Shown piece by piece: positions 21,695 through 32,974 of a DNA stretch of 64,000 nt. The DNA is from Turnera subulata. Lineage: Eukaryota > Streptophyta > Magnoliopsida > Malpighiales > Passifloraceae. The notes below the pieces were generated by a model. The model saw nothing but the letters and a program-made list of their open reading frames with translations, did no database searches and was not told the DNA's origin. The position numbers and the translations under genes are program-made. The stretch's first letter is position 1. Every line of letters begins with the position of its first letter. Location: contig JAKUCV010002349.1 in NCBI GenBank assembly GCA_028386065.3, forward strand, positions 22,540 to 86,539. The letters are read 5' to 3'.

Positions 21695-23609
21695 CTTGAA
21701 CCTTTGCTTGTCCTCAAGCAAAAACATGAATTAGAACACAGAGAAAAATGATGCTGCAGGAAATTACAAGTGCTTTCTCAAATTAAACACATCAACAGCA
21801 GCTGTCACGCACGCAGCAGTGCTCACTGCTCAATATCCTGTATATCTTTTTAGAAGAAATATCATCAGCTCTAATCCAGCAAAGTTAGCAAATACAAAGA
21901 TGATAAAAAGAAAACAGCAAGTAACCATTAACCACCAAAGTTTCTCATGCCAATGTGATAAGTTAAGTACCGGGGCCAAAAACTACTATTTCATAAGCCG
22001 ACTCAAATTTTCAATCTCCACTAATGATCATCAAGGCATAAATAAGGATCAACAGGTCTTTCTTGGTCTTGTAATGGGGATAGGTTACTACCAAAGAAAG
22101 AAAAAATAAATAGGCTAAGAACAGCTGCTTACCTTCCAAAATTCTAACTTAGATAGCTTCATCTTCAATTTAATTACTTATACCAAGAAAAACCAGAATA
22201 CTGGAGCAAATATTTGATTATAGGAGATAATGTAAACAAAAGATTTTCAAGGGAGCATAAATGGTACCTCTTTTCACTTTTAATTTTTTTTTTTCGTGTA
22301 TCCTTTTTTATCAAACTCCCTTGATCGTACAATAGTACATTACAAATCTCCATGTCATTGAATTACCAAGCTCCATTCAAAAATTTTGACAAACTCCATC
22401 TTTTGCACCTAGCAGCGACACTGCCAAGACACTGTCATCCTGAAAATTAGAACTAGGAAAGCAAACAGACAGGGTCAGGCTAAAATTCAAAGAACAATGT
22501 GCTTTAAAAGCACTATGATGGTCGTGCGAGGCTCAAAAGCTAAGGTATGATGATGTGGGTAATATCAAACAAAATCGACCATCAACCTAATGATATAGGT
22601 AAGATAAAGTCAAATTAGGATCATCAAACATTGCCTATATCACATCCTTAAATATGCCGAGATGATAAAAATTTCGCCTCGAAAGAAAAATAAGAGTCGG
22701 TTCTAAAATAGTCAATAGTAGGTACTGCCCAATTTTAAAGAAAAGTTTGGCACTTGTTACCTTGATGGGGCATGATTACTATATTGATTTCGACCTCACA
22801 TTCTGCATAAACTAAACTTAGCTAAAAAGGAGCCAAATTCGAATTTAAGTATAATTAAAAATAAGCAGGAATCGAAACAGCAAGTAAGCAGTGGCGTTGT
22901 CAGTGTGCTGCATCAGCGAATAAATCGAGAAAATGTATATAAAGTCCAGCAGCATACACAACACAAGTCAATTGGCCATAAAAAACAGAATGCAAATACA
23001 GAACATACAAAGAAATGCTAATTTCTGCCTCCCCCAAACTTAAATTCCATAGTGTCCTCACTGGGGCAGAAATAAAGTACAAAACACATAAAAACAGAAA
23101 CGTAACGAAAAGGGAGGGACTTCCCCAAACTTAAATTCCATAGTGTCCTTACTGGGGCAGAAATAAAGCACAAAACACATAAAAACAGAAACATAACAAA
23201 AAGGGAGGGACTCCCCCAAACTTGAAACGAAACGTGAGATGCAAATCATGAAAACGCATGGATGCAGAGGCACAATGGGCATTTAGCATAACACGGCAAA
23301 GAAAAAACACGACAAGGCATACAGTGCATATGGAAAAATCAAAAAGTGCAAGAGTAGGGTTAAGTATGCTTCTCTGTTTGCCGAAAGTGGTGTGTTGCAC
23401 TGGCATTGCACGCTGCTTGCCATTCCAGTCCCGCTGTCTTTATGATTTTCTGATTTTTCTACTTTTTAGGGCTGCAAAAAATAGCAACAAAACCAAAAAC
23501 AAAAATAAAACAAAAGGGATGTACTGAAAACTTAAAACTTACCTCGGGTTGCCTCCCTAGAAGCACTTCTTTAACGTCTTGTAGCTGGACACCTTACAGC
23601 TCACGCTGC
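21695..23609 (-). other. 3' non-coding region of J with a 91-bp tandem repeat
   Basis: No coding frame is supported. Units of 91 bp start at about 23032 and 23123, with a third partial unit at 23214. Each opens with CCCCAAACTTAAATTCC (minus strand: a TTTGGGG polypurine-like tract), so the region has several potential plus-strand primers besides the one at the LTR. Copies of the CAGYGNCRCTG motif occur near 22413 and 22890. Confidence 0.75.
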
Positions 23610-23840
23610 TCATGGTGGCTCAAAGAGAAGTTGAGGAATTTCCTTCACCATTGCTGCTGCAGAATTGTGATGCTTGAGTTTCTGCCCATTCACCTTGAAA
23701 GTGTTATTCTCCTCTTCACAAATCTCAACATTACCATTTAGAAGGTAATCAAGCACTGTACATGGCCCTGGCCAGCATTTACAGAATTGGCCATTGGAGA
23801 GTTTCAGCCGAGAGTGAAAGAGAAGAACTTTATCACCCAT
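23610..23840 (-). pseudogene. C-terminal tail of the J polyprotein (post-integrase)
   Basis: The 76-residue frame starts GDKVLLFHSRLKL, the conserved segment that follows the integrase core in Athila and related gypsy polyproteins, and continues with a basic KVNGQKLKHH. The rest of integrase, RNase H and reverse transcriptase is absent. The frame is in phase with the protease ORF just upstream, separated by one stop and six sense codons, so the two flank a large deletion within pol. J therefore cannot reverse-transcribe itself and would need a helper. Confidence 0.75.
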
Positions 23841-23858
23841 ATTAAACTTCCTCTTCTT

Positions 23859-24695
23859 TCATTTAAATTTGCATGATGGAAGCTTTGGCACATCTACATG
23901 AGGCTCCTTCCCATCAATAGGAGGAGAGACAGTGTCGCTGTGACTTAACATCTCCAAGGCTTGCAATTGGGAGTCAGCATCTGGAATGGCTGATGGGTGT
24001 TGCATTTCCTTCTCTACAGTGTTATCACCATCTTTTTGTCTACCCTTACTGGCCAAAGAACACGATTGTGACTTAACAGTGTCACCTACAGCGCCTGCTG
24101 CATGAAGCATATCCTCCTCGACAGTTTTAATGGCATTCACTATATAGCAAGCATTGGATTCCAGCTCTGAATCCATTGCCTTCTGGATGTTAAATTCCAC
24201 CCTTTCCTCCCCAACTCTAAAGGTGATGCTGCCATCCTTTACATCAACAACAGCGCCAGCTGTTACGAGAAAAGGCCTCCCAAGAATGATTGGGGTCTGC
24301 TCATCAAGCCTCATGTCCATGATCACGAAGTCACAAGGTGTATAAAACTTCCCAACTTTCACAGGGACATTCTCTAAGACACCAACAGGATACTTCACAG
24401 ATCGATCAGCAAGCTGCAGCATCATGCATGTTGGCTTTATCTCCCCAAATTTAAGCTTTTGTGCTGCTGCTAATGGCATCAAACTTATACTGGCCCCAAG
24501 GTCACACAATGCTCTGTTGAAGTTATGGGTGCCAATAGTACAAGGAATTGAAAAGCTTCTCGGATTTTCAAACTTCGGTAGGGGCTGTTGTTTCAGCAAC
24601 ACAGCACTGCATTCTGCTGTAAAGGCCACTATCTGCTGCTCTATAGTGCGCTTGTTGGTTAGAATCTCCTTCAGAAATTTTGCATAGGTGGGCAT
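23859..24695 (-). CDS. Aspartic protease region of Athila-like element J (intact frame)
   Basis: The 278-residue frame has an ATG at 24695. The MPTYAKFLKEIL opening is the gag-pol linker typical of Athila. The retropepsin-like core follows: CDLGASISLMPL (active-site D-L-G-A-S, the variant usual in Athila), a flap region with the K-YPVGVLENVPVKVG segment, and ILGRPFLVTAGAVVDV as the Psi-loop. The last third is a low-complexity linker. It is the best preserved enzyme domain of J. Upstream, gag is in other frames because of indels, so a full gag-pro is not made. Next downstream, the same frame meets a TGA and then the polyprotein tail, with no reverse transcriptase. Confidence 0.85.
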   Translation of the reverse strand: MPTYAKFLKEILTNKRTIEQQIVAFTAECSAVLLKQQPLPKFENPRSFSIPCTIGTHNFNRALCDLGASISLMPLAAAQKLKFGEIKPTCMMLQLADRSVKYPVGVLENVPVKVGKFYTPCDFVIMDMRLDEQTPIILGRPFLVTAGAVVDVKDGSITFRVGEERVEFNIQKAMDSELESNACYIVNAIKTVEEDMLHAAGAVGDTVKSQSCSLASKGRQKDGDNTVEKEMQHPSAIPDADSQLQALEMLSHSDTVSPPIDGKEPHVDVPKLPSCKFK

Positions 24696-24784
24696 TTGAT
24701 CCAGAACAGTGGAGAAGGGAATTCCAACCGGAGACCACTGAGCATATCCACGAATTTCCTATACTGATCCTCAAGCTTGCTCTT

Positions 24785-26452
24785 CTAATAAACCTGGGGG
24801 AATGGCAGTGGGGGCTGGTAAGGTACTGGCACTGCTTTCTTTTTAGGCGCATCTTCTGGCAGCGTCACTGGTTCAGCCGCTGCTTCCTGCTTCTTCTCAG
24901 ATTCAGGCACTGTCACTTGTGTAGGTTTATGAACAGGATCTGGAAGCTTCCTCCCACTCCTCAGTGTTACTGCCATGAATTGCTCTTTTGGATTTTTTTC
25001 TCTGTTTGTCCCGGCAGCCTACCCTGTGGATGTTGCTGCTGCGCAGCATACTATGCAAACTGGTTCTCAAGCCTCTTGTTGTGGGCCTTCAACTGTTTAG
25101 CTCCTTATCCTTTCTGTTCTGCCCTTTCAGCAGCTTTTTCACCATTTCCGTCAATTCTGAGCACCCTCCTTGTTATCCACCTTGCCGCTGCTGCTGCTGC
25201 CCTTGGGGCTGATAGTTTTGGTTGGGGTTTGATCGTCAGCCCTAGTTATACCCCTGATTATAACTGTTACACTGTGGATTGGGGCGTTTGTAAATGAAAT
25301 TGGCCTCCTCTGAATTGTTCACAAGGGCATTCAAGGAAAGAGTGGGGGCCATTGCATATTTCACAAACACTATATTGTGCAGCGGGTTATACCTGAGCTA
25401 CTGGCTGCACCATTTTTGCTGTAAAATCCTTGAAATGCTTAGTGAGAGCTGCTATTTAGGCTTCCATATTTGTAGCCTTATCGACATGATGTACACCCCT
25501 GTTGTTGCGACGCGGCTCATCTTCATCTTCTAGGTTCAGCATAATCCTCTTGGCATCCTCATACGTCGCTTCCTTGAACTTCCCTCCAGCAGGAGCATTA
25601 AGGGTGCGCCTTTCTTCTTGTGACATAGCTCGATAGAAAATTCCCAGCAGCGCTGGTGGGTACACCATATGAGCAGGGCAACACTGGACCAAATCTGAAA
25701 TCGTTCCCATGCTTCCACCAAGGTTTCGTCATATTTCTACTTGAAATTGCAGATTTCACCTCGAAGTTCATCCATCTTGGTGTCATAAAAGTATTTCTTC
25801 AGGAATGCTTCCTCCATTTGAGCCCAGGTGGTGATGCTATCCGCTGGCAGAGTCTTCAGCCATCTTTTTGCTCCATCTCTAAGTGAAAACTAGAACAAGT
25901 GGAGCTTCTTAGCATCCTCAGAACAGCCTTGAACCCTAGTGGTGGCACAGATATCCAGAAAGTTTTCCAAGTGCTGATAAGGGTCTTCCAGCACCGAACC
26001 TCCAAACTGCTTGTTTTGCACCATTTGAACCAAGTTGGTTCTCAGCTCATAAGGGTTATCATTATCGGGTAATGTGATGGCTCCATGAGGTGCTGTATGT
26101 TTGGGCCGCATGAGCTGGTTGATTGGCAGATTGGGGATGTTGGCGAAGGGATTGACAATGTCATCAGCAGTAGCGTTCTGATTGTAGCGCTGCTGGTTCT
26201 TCAGGCCTACAGGGTTGACAATAGGTCTCTGGTTGAGGGGGTCAACGATCACAGGAGGGATGATATTGCTAGTATCATCCCTAGGTGGGTCAGCCTTGTC
26301 GCGTGGGGGTTGTTATTGTTGTCATGGGCCATGGTTGCTATCTCAGCGGTCTTTGCTGCTTTCTGTTGCCTTGCTTGCCTGCGGTTGGCCCTAGCAGCGC
26401 TTTCAATGTCAGGGATGCGTACAAGTTCAGGCTTCTGGCTCCTGGTTTGCAT
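24785..26452 (-). pseudogene. gag of Athila-like element J, frameshifted
   Basis: An ATG at 26452 starts a basic N-terminal segment (MQTRSQKPELVRIPDIE). After a frame change, 25890-26252 covers the region with DNPYELRTNLVQMVQNKQFGG and the start of the capsid-like Retrotrans_gag domain (YQHLENFLDIC). The remainder (25456-25890) is spread over three frames with at least two stops. The C-terminal linker with AVTLRSGRKL, a motif at the gag-protease boundary of Athila, lies at 24785-24976. Gag would form the virus-like particle; this copy cannot give a full protein. Confidence 0.8.
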
Positions 26453-26571
26453 ACATCAAATCGAGATACTGCAGTGGCGCTGTCAGTAACCTGCTACAAG
26501 AAAACAGAGATATCAAAAAACAAAAAGATCCTAATCAATCAAAAATACTAAGTAGTATTATTTAGCGCAGT

Positions 26572-26588
26572 CCCCTGCAACGGCGCCA
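26572..26588 (-). promoter_or_regulatory. Primer-binding site of J, tRNA-Asp type with one mismatch
   Basis: The minus strand is TGGCGCCGTTGCAGGGG, differing at one base from the tRNA-Asp complement seen in B and K. It lies 6 bp from the 5' LTR. Confidence 0.9.
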
Positions 26589-26594
26589 AAAACT

Positions 26595-28069
26595 TGTTCG
26601 CCCAAAAGCTAGCTGCAAGTGCACAGCGTTGCCGTAGTAACAAGGTGGAATCACAGGGACTGGAAAATAATACTGGCCTCAGGCTCTCGATTGATTGGAC
26701 TATAATAAACAATAAACAGTAAATAAAATCCGAGATTTGAAGGCAGTGTTTAGAATCGATAATAAACTGAATAAACAACAAGTAAATGAAAGAGAGATAA
26801 ATAATATAAATTCGAAAAGAGAATAAACAAGAAATAAGTAGCAGGTATCGATGGTTTTGGGTAGAAAACGCAGTGATGGGTGATCTAGGTTGTCTGGGGT
26901 TCACTACAGTGTCGCTGTCTAACTATAATTCATAACTTGGTAAATATATTCGTCCACTTTGAAGGCCTACCTAACCTAAAGTGTCTATAACTACTGTCAC
27001 TTGTAGAAATAAACCTACCCTAGTTCTGGAACAACCCGCTTTCGTCAGTGAAGCTCTTTCCTAGGGCGCAGTGTCGCTGTGCCAGGCGCTGTTATCCTCA
27101 ACTAACCCTAAAATCTCTTTCGACGATCAGTAGGGGTAGAGGCTTGATATAGAACGGTCTGAGTTCTTAGTTTCTCCGTTAGGTGCGTCACTAAGGCGTC
27201 TAAGAAGTGTTTGAGGGTGATCAAGCCGCAGACACTATTAAGCACTCTATATCAAATCAAAACATAACGAATTAAAGAAACAAGTCTGAACTATAAATCA
27301 AACATCATGAACTGTAGCTACATCCCATAAACCTAGATAGAAGATTTAGTTCATGAAGAAAAAAAAATAAAGAAGAAAAGTGTAATCTACATAATGCAAA
27401 ATAAAACTAAAAGCTCCACTTTTCTTCCAGCCAAATCCCTGACTTTTTGCTGCTCCGAAAGCTCTTAATTTTGTCCAGAAACTCCTCCTTTTATATCTAG
27501 GGTTAAATTCCTAAAATATAGCAAACTATGCGTGTAGGAATTGGAATAAAACTCCTATACTTTTGCTCCAAGAATTCCTCTTTAAGTTTTCTTTCCTTTC
27601 TGGGAGTGTCTAGATGCATCCCCTCTTAAGTACTCCTGGAAACTAGGCCCAAACCCTAGTAAAAATAGGGTATTGACGCCAGTGCCATTGCAGGGGCGCT
27701 GTCAGGCATCCAATTTGTACTGGAACAGTGCTCTTCACAACGCCTCAGTGGTTTTGGGCTATAATCGTCGAATCTCCTCCAAAGTAAAAGATTCTCTGGA
27801 AGGAAAAGGTTTAAGAGCAGATATTTTGTAACAGCGGCGCTGCTAGGCAATTGGTCCAGTTTCTTAAACAGCGGCACTGCTGACCTAAAAATCGCCAAAT
27901 ATGCTCCAAAAGGCTCCAAATTGCACCTAAAAAACATCCAAGGGTAAGGAAAGCGGGATTTGGCATGAAAAGAAGTGAATTTACATCTAAATGCATGAAT
28001 AAATGATGAATGCAAGGCCAAAAGACTACAACGTGCGCTGTAAAAATGTATGTAATTTCATGCACATCA
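26595..28069 (-). repeat. 5' LTR of Athila-like element J
   Basis: TGTTCGCCCAAAAGC...TGCACATCA, 1475 bp, is homologous throughout to 20235-21682 and differs at a few percent of positions by eye. GTAGG at 28070-28074 is the right target duplication. Motif copies of CAGYGNCRCTG type occur near 26908, 27070, 27834 and 27868. Confidence 0.9.
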
Positions 28070-28681
28070 GTAGGGACTGCGAGATTCAAGAGACTTTTGC
28101 AGAGAATAATTGTTCTTTAAGTTGGATTCCCTCTAAGTGGCATGTGCCATCCCTTATCCTTCTGGAAGGTGCTTTGAAATGCTCAGGATATAATTTTTTA
28201 CGTTAGAATATATTATATCATTTCTGCACCATTTTGGTTTTCTGCTGAACGCACAGGCTGAGCGTGTGCTGGGCCTGTTTGCAATTTTCTTGATTCTCCC
28301 TTGAATTTGATTTCAGCTTCTTTGGGGAGGTGTCATGGGGACCTTGTGGATCATGGCAGGGATAGCGAAATCCAGTGGATATTTTGTGATTAGAGGAGAT
28401 TTCGTGGTTTTTAATTGAATCTGCAGTGAACAACAGGCCCTGGAACATGCTCTAAGGTCCCGAGACAAGTTCAGGCTGTGGTAGAGGCTGTTTTTGCAAA
28501 TTCTTCAATAAAATCCTCCAAAGTTCGTTGAAATGCACCTGGAATCACTAATCACACAATAAGGGATGGAATTTAGAGGAACGTGATAAAATAGTGCATA
28601 GGAAGACATATGATTATAAAGAAATGAGAGCAAATTATATATAAAATCATGCCTAAAACTATGCATATTTCACATTCATCA
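28070..28681 (-). repeat. F LTR, last segment
   Basis: It continues the alignment with B from about 4325 to 4966 (e.g. GGATTCCCTCTAAGTGGCATGTGCC near 28130) and ends CACATTCATCA. A polypurine tract in reverse (TTTGGGGTATTT, 28684-28693) follows, showing this is F's 3' LTR. Confidence 0.85.
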
Positions 28682-29671
28682 AAATACCCCAAACTGAAGA
28701 TTTTGCTTGTCTTCAAGCAGTTAGGGAAGATAAGAAGACATGATTTTAAAGGAAGAAAAGGGTTAATCCCAATACATCAAATTTTCACTAGGCTTCTCCC
28801 TTGTGATGTCTCATTTTAAACATTCTTTCATTTTCCTTCAAGGCTGCATCAATTTCAATCAAATTCCTTGTCAGTAGTTTTTATAAAAAAAAAAGAATCA
28901 CCGGAATAATCTTACAACTGACCTCCATTCTTCTGCCAACTGAGAGATCCTGCCCAAAATTATTTTTGGAAAGTGAAACATTACCTCATATGCAGACCCA
29001 TTACCCTTTGTCTCTACTAATGTGCACAAGTCATCAATCTAGGATCACTAGGACTTTTCTATGTTGTATTGAATTTAGGTCAGGGCTGTCTAAGGAAGGT
29101 GGATAGATTGAACAAGGATCAATGGCCTGTTTACTCGAAATGTTTTAGTTCTGTTCATGAACAGCTTGAGCCTGTGTAGGGATCGTTTGATTTCATATTC
29201 CTTTTTGAACTAAGGTCGTGTGTTATCCAGCAACTCTTTAACAATGTAATCAAAATGCTCCAGCAATTCTTTAATAATGTAACGAAATTGCTCCCCCTTC
29301 TCCTTTTCTCTCTTTTTTTCTTTTTCCTTTTTTTTTCATAATATAACTAGGGAGAAGGGAGTACAAACATATGGTAGCATTCTGGTCTTTTACTGGTTGA
29401 GCAAAAACAGTCTCAAGCTTTTAATTTGGTCAAATCTTGTTCACAGGCTCATCAACAAGGTGAGGCTGTTTGATAGAATTTGTGCCTTGAGGCACCGATG
29501 GCCCCTGTTTCGGGTTCAAATGGTTGAGGTGGGATGTGTAGGGTGAAGGAATGAAATAGGGCCATCATGATTGGCTCAAATGCAGTTACAAGGGTTGATG
29601 AGTGTGGTATGGATTTGTGTGGTCTGTTTGGTATGCAAAAGATGGTCTAGATCCCTTCCTTGCTTGAAGAC
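28682..29671 (-). other. 3' untranslated region of element F
   Basis: About 1 kb without coding sequence, matching C's 3' untranslated region in reverse. It contains CACAGGCTCATC...GAGGCTGTTT near 29446, a split inverted repeat. It stops at T1, in the middle of the segment homologous to about 5850 in C. Confidence 0.75.
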
Positions 29672-32600
29672 TGTAACGCCCCGGATTTTCAGTTATTAAT
29701 TTTCTATGGAATTTTCGAAATTTTTGAAATTTTATTTCCAATTTTACCCATACAGAATTTTCGGGAATTTTGGCAAAAGAAATTATTATTATTATTATTA
29801 TTATCCTTAACAAATTTACTTTTATACTGGTATTGATCCTTAGTCAGATTCTTTAGGCGTAATTGGTGTTCCGGGGTGAAACGCGAAAGTTATTGTAGTT
29901 TTTATTAAAACTACGTCGTTTTGGATTGAAGGAAAAGAAAAAAATGATAATGAAAACCTAAATTTTATTCGCGCGTTGACTGGAGAAGAGTTGACCGCGC
30001 CTTAGTCAAAAACGACGTCATTTTGGACTAGGCCGGCCAACCCTAACCTCCTCTCTTTTTTCTTTCTCTCCTTTCTCTCTTCTTTTCTTTTCTCTCTTTT
30101 TCTCTTCTGCCGCCAGCTTGTCTCTTCCTCTCTCCCACGATTTTCCTCTCCCCAATTTTTAGCCATGCTTCCTTCTTTCTCTCTCACTTCCCCTGATCTC
30201 TTCTACCTCTCATCTTCACCTCACCGCACAGCCGCAATCCTTCTCAACTCTCTTCGAAGCTGTCGCTGCAACGAGGAAGGGGGAGGCGCAAAACGCGGGC
30301 TGGGTCACAACGGGGAGTCCCTGTTGCCACCTCCTGCGTCATCTAGTTGTGTCGCTTGGTGGCCGAGCTTCTAGTGACGAGCCTGAATTAGTTAGTGGCG
30401 GACGATGGTGTCGGGTTTACTCCGACGAGGATGCGCTTTCTGGGCTCGGGTTGGTTTTCTCAATTCCAGGCAGAACCCGAGACCTGAGTGCGTGCCGATA
30501 CCTTCTAGTGCGGGTGAGCTTTCCGGTAAGTGGTTCCGGCAACTTTAAATCTTTTTGGATTGGTTGGATTTTATGTTGGCTCGGTCGTTGGGTTAATGCT
30601 TGTATAGACGAACTAATTCAGTTTACAAGAGTACTAGCTTTTAAATAATACATTAACCTGTGATTGAGAGTTATTGAGTATAAACGGTTGCAGGAAATTT
30701 TAATTGATAGTTGATCATCATGTTGTATTTGTAGCATGACAGAATAGCATTTGAGGAACATTGAATATACTAAATCAGCTCACTTGTTTTTAGAGTAGTT
30801 TCCGAGAGTTTTGCTTGTATAGGTTCAGTGTTAAGCATCTCCTTTCTCTTATGCGTAATCTCCATATGAAACAAGCTTTCCAGTTGTATATGGCTGCTCA
30901 CGAATCATATACTTAATTAATAAAACATACGTCTATTTTGTATTGCCACCGTTGTTGGACAGAACATGTTCTTGCTGGAAATTTGCATATTAACCAATGA
31001 TTGAGACGACATGTTGGACAACTTGTTTTTCGTAGTTTCTCTTCTCTAGGTTAGATGCAAGGTTGATAATAAGTTCTTTTAAGAGTGAGTCCTAATGGGT
31101 TGAAATTGATCTTGCCAAAGAAATAGTGGTCTACTACGGGTTTTTACAACCGATATACTTAAAATTCGAGTCTCTTATGGAATTATGTTTTGGCTTTAGC
31201 TCGGACCAAAATAGTATGTTGCTAAGACTTTGCATAAGTCAAATGGACAAGGATTTGGGACGCTTTTATTTATAATTAAACTCTTGCTTTTAAACCTTGG
31301 TAAATAATGATTCTTGAGCTTTGGGTCTGGTTCAAAATAAAATGTTAATAGTCATATTGGATAATAGGTTTGACTATACATTTATATAAATGGTGTTTTT
31401 GTATCAAGCTTCAAAAGTGGAGTTTTATAAAGAAAATACGGCTTACCCTGTAGTCTCTTTTAGTTCCTGTGTCATGTTGAGGTTCGTAAACATTGAAATC
31501 ATATAGCTAGGTACCCAGCATGCCTACATCCCATGTCTTTTAAATGAATGTATAAGTGATACATGTGAGTCTATATTTAGGCTCTGGATGTACCTGAGGA
31601 GTAGCCAGATGGAGCGCTAGCTTCTAGATGATTTCAGGTGAGGACTTATAAACTTTGGTATGCCATTACTGCCCACAATGCTCTGGTTGATGGTCATGGG
31701 TAAATGTCGTGATAAACTCTTGTTTCTATCAAATGTTGTTTGTCTGGGTGCTTGTTGTGTTGTATGCTCTTCTTTGATCTGGTTGCCATGCTGGTGTTAT
31801 ATTTTCTTATTGTGTGCTAATTATATGATATGGTACCTATGATGGTTGTCATCATGTTTTGAGTACATGAGATGTACTGATAGAAAAGGAGCACACATGA
31901 TACAAGAATTGTTAAAGAGCATACAACTACTTTATACATAATACATTAACAACTTACTAAGCTGGTAAACTAAAAGATAAATAACTTCTGCTGTGGGGCT
32001 GTTGACCGGTAGCACCGAGCGGGGGAGAGGGTACCCCTCGGGTCCTGTTTCTATAGTGAGTCATACTCACAGAGACGGCGATGAGGGGATAGATGGGTAT
32101 GCCCCTCGATAGTATATTAGTAAGAGTACCCCTCACAGAGCTGGCGCCTTGGGGATTGTGGGGTGTACCCCTTGATTATTTGTTATTTTCTATTCTTTTG
32201 GTGACCGCACCCCTCACAGAGCCGGCAACTTGGGGATAGAAGGGTGTGCCCCAAGGTTCTTGTATTATGTATTCTATGAGGAGAGCACCCCTCCTAGAGC
32301 TGTTGGCTACTTGGTTGTTAGTGGTTTTTTTTCACTTGTCGGAGTTTACCCATTTCGGTGTACTGAAATATGTATATGGTTTATGTTTGGGCTTATGCCC
32401 TGGGGAGTTGGCCAGTCGTTACGGTGGCTGACGCACACAGTAGAGGGCCCTAATAATAAAATGTACAACCCTTATAAAACTGAAGAATTATGTTCATAGT
32501 AAGACGATGAAGTACATATGTCGGATAAAAGTTTGTTGATGACTTGTGATGTGCACTGTTGATGACATTATTTATGCACTGTGAATTTTATTGCCATGTA

Positions 32601-32957
32601 CCAGTGTATTCGTGGTTGACTTGTACATGTGTATATCTTGGTTTATTTGTTTATGGTGAGACAGTGGTTGGTCTCACCCCTCACGTCTTTTTCAGGTTAA
32701 CTGTTCGTTGAATAGTGGTGCATATCAGCTGGTGGCAGTGTTTTCCTCTCGTCGGGTCGGATCCATAGAGTTCATCACATACATGATTTCTTATTTATGT
32801 ATTTGTCTTCCGCTACATACTTGATCTCTTGTATAAATTATTGTATAGTTTTACAATGATTTTTGTTGTTTATATCGTATGCCGGGTAGAGGGGCAATTT
32901 GGTCATTTCACATATTATAATTAAATAATTTGGTCAATTTGGGATACGGGCGTTTCA
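29672..32957 (+). repeat. 5' LTR of T1, chromovirus (Tekay/Del-like) type
   Basis: TGTAACGCCCCGG...GGGCGTTTCA, 3286 bp. It contains an AAT microsatellite (29784-29803), a pyrimidine-rich leader (30045-30115) and a GC-rich segment. It also has a two- to three-fold repeat of about 100 bp around CCCCTCACAGAGCCGGC (32040-32300). A primer-binding site follows directly. ORFs inside have no ATG and no recognised domain. Confidence 0.85.
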
Positions 32958-32958
32958 G

Positions 32959-32974
32959 TTGGTAGTGGAGCAGG
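32959..32974 (+). promoter_or_regulatory. Primer-binding site of T1, initiator tRNA-Met type
   Basis: TTGGTAGTGGAGCAGG starts one base after the LTR and resembles the tRNA-iMet complement used by chromoviruses (TTGGTATCAGAGC), with several mismatches. Confidence 0.65.

Noticed and set aside
24680..25297. 205-codon plus-strand ORF
   Set aside because: Antisense shadow of the J gag-protease linker (minus strand).
30349..30648. Frame of 99 codons open in both LTRs of T1 (also 35176-35475)
   Set aside because: It starts with GTG, has no ATG, and the two copies differ at about 13 residues. Being open in both is expected for closely related LTRs.
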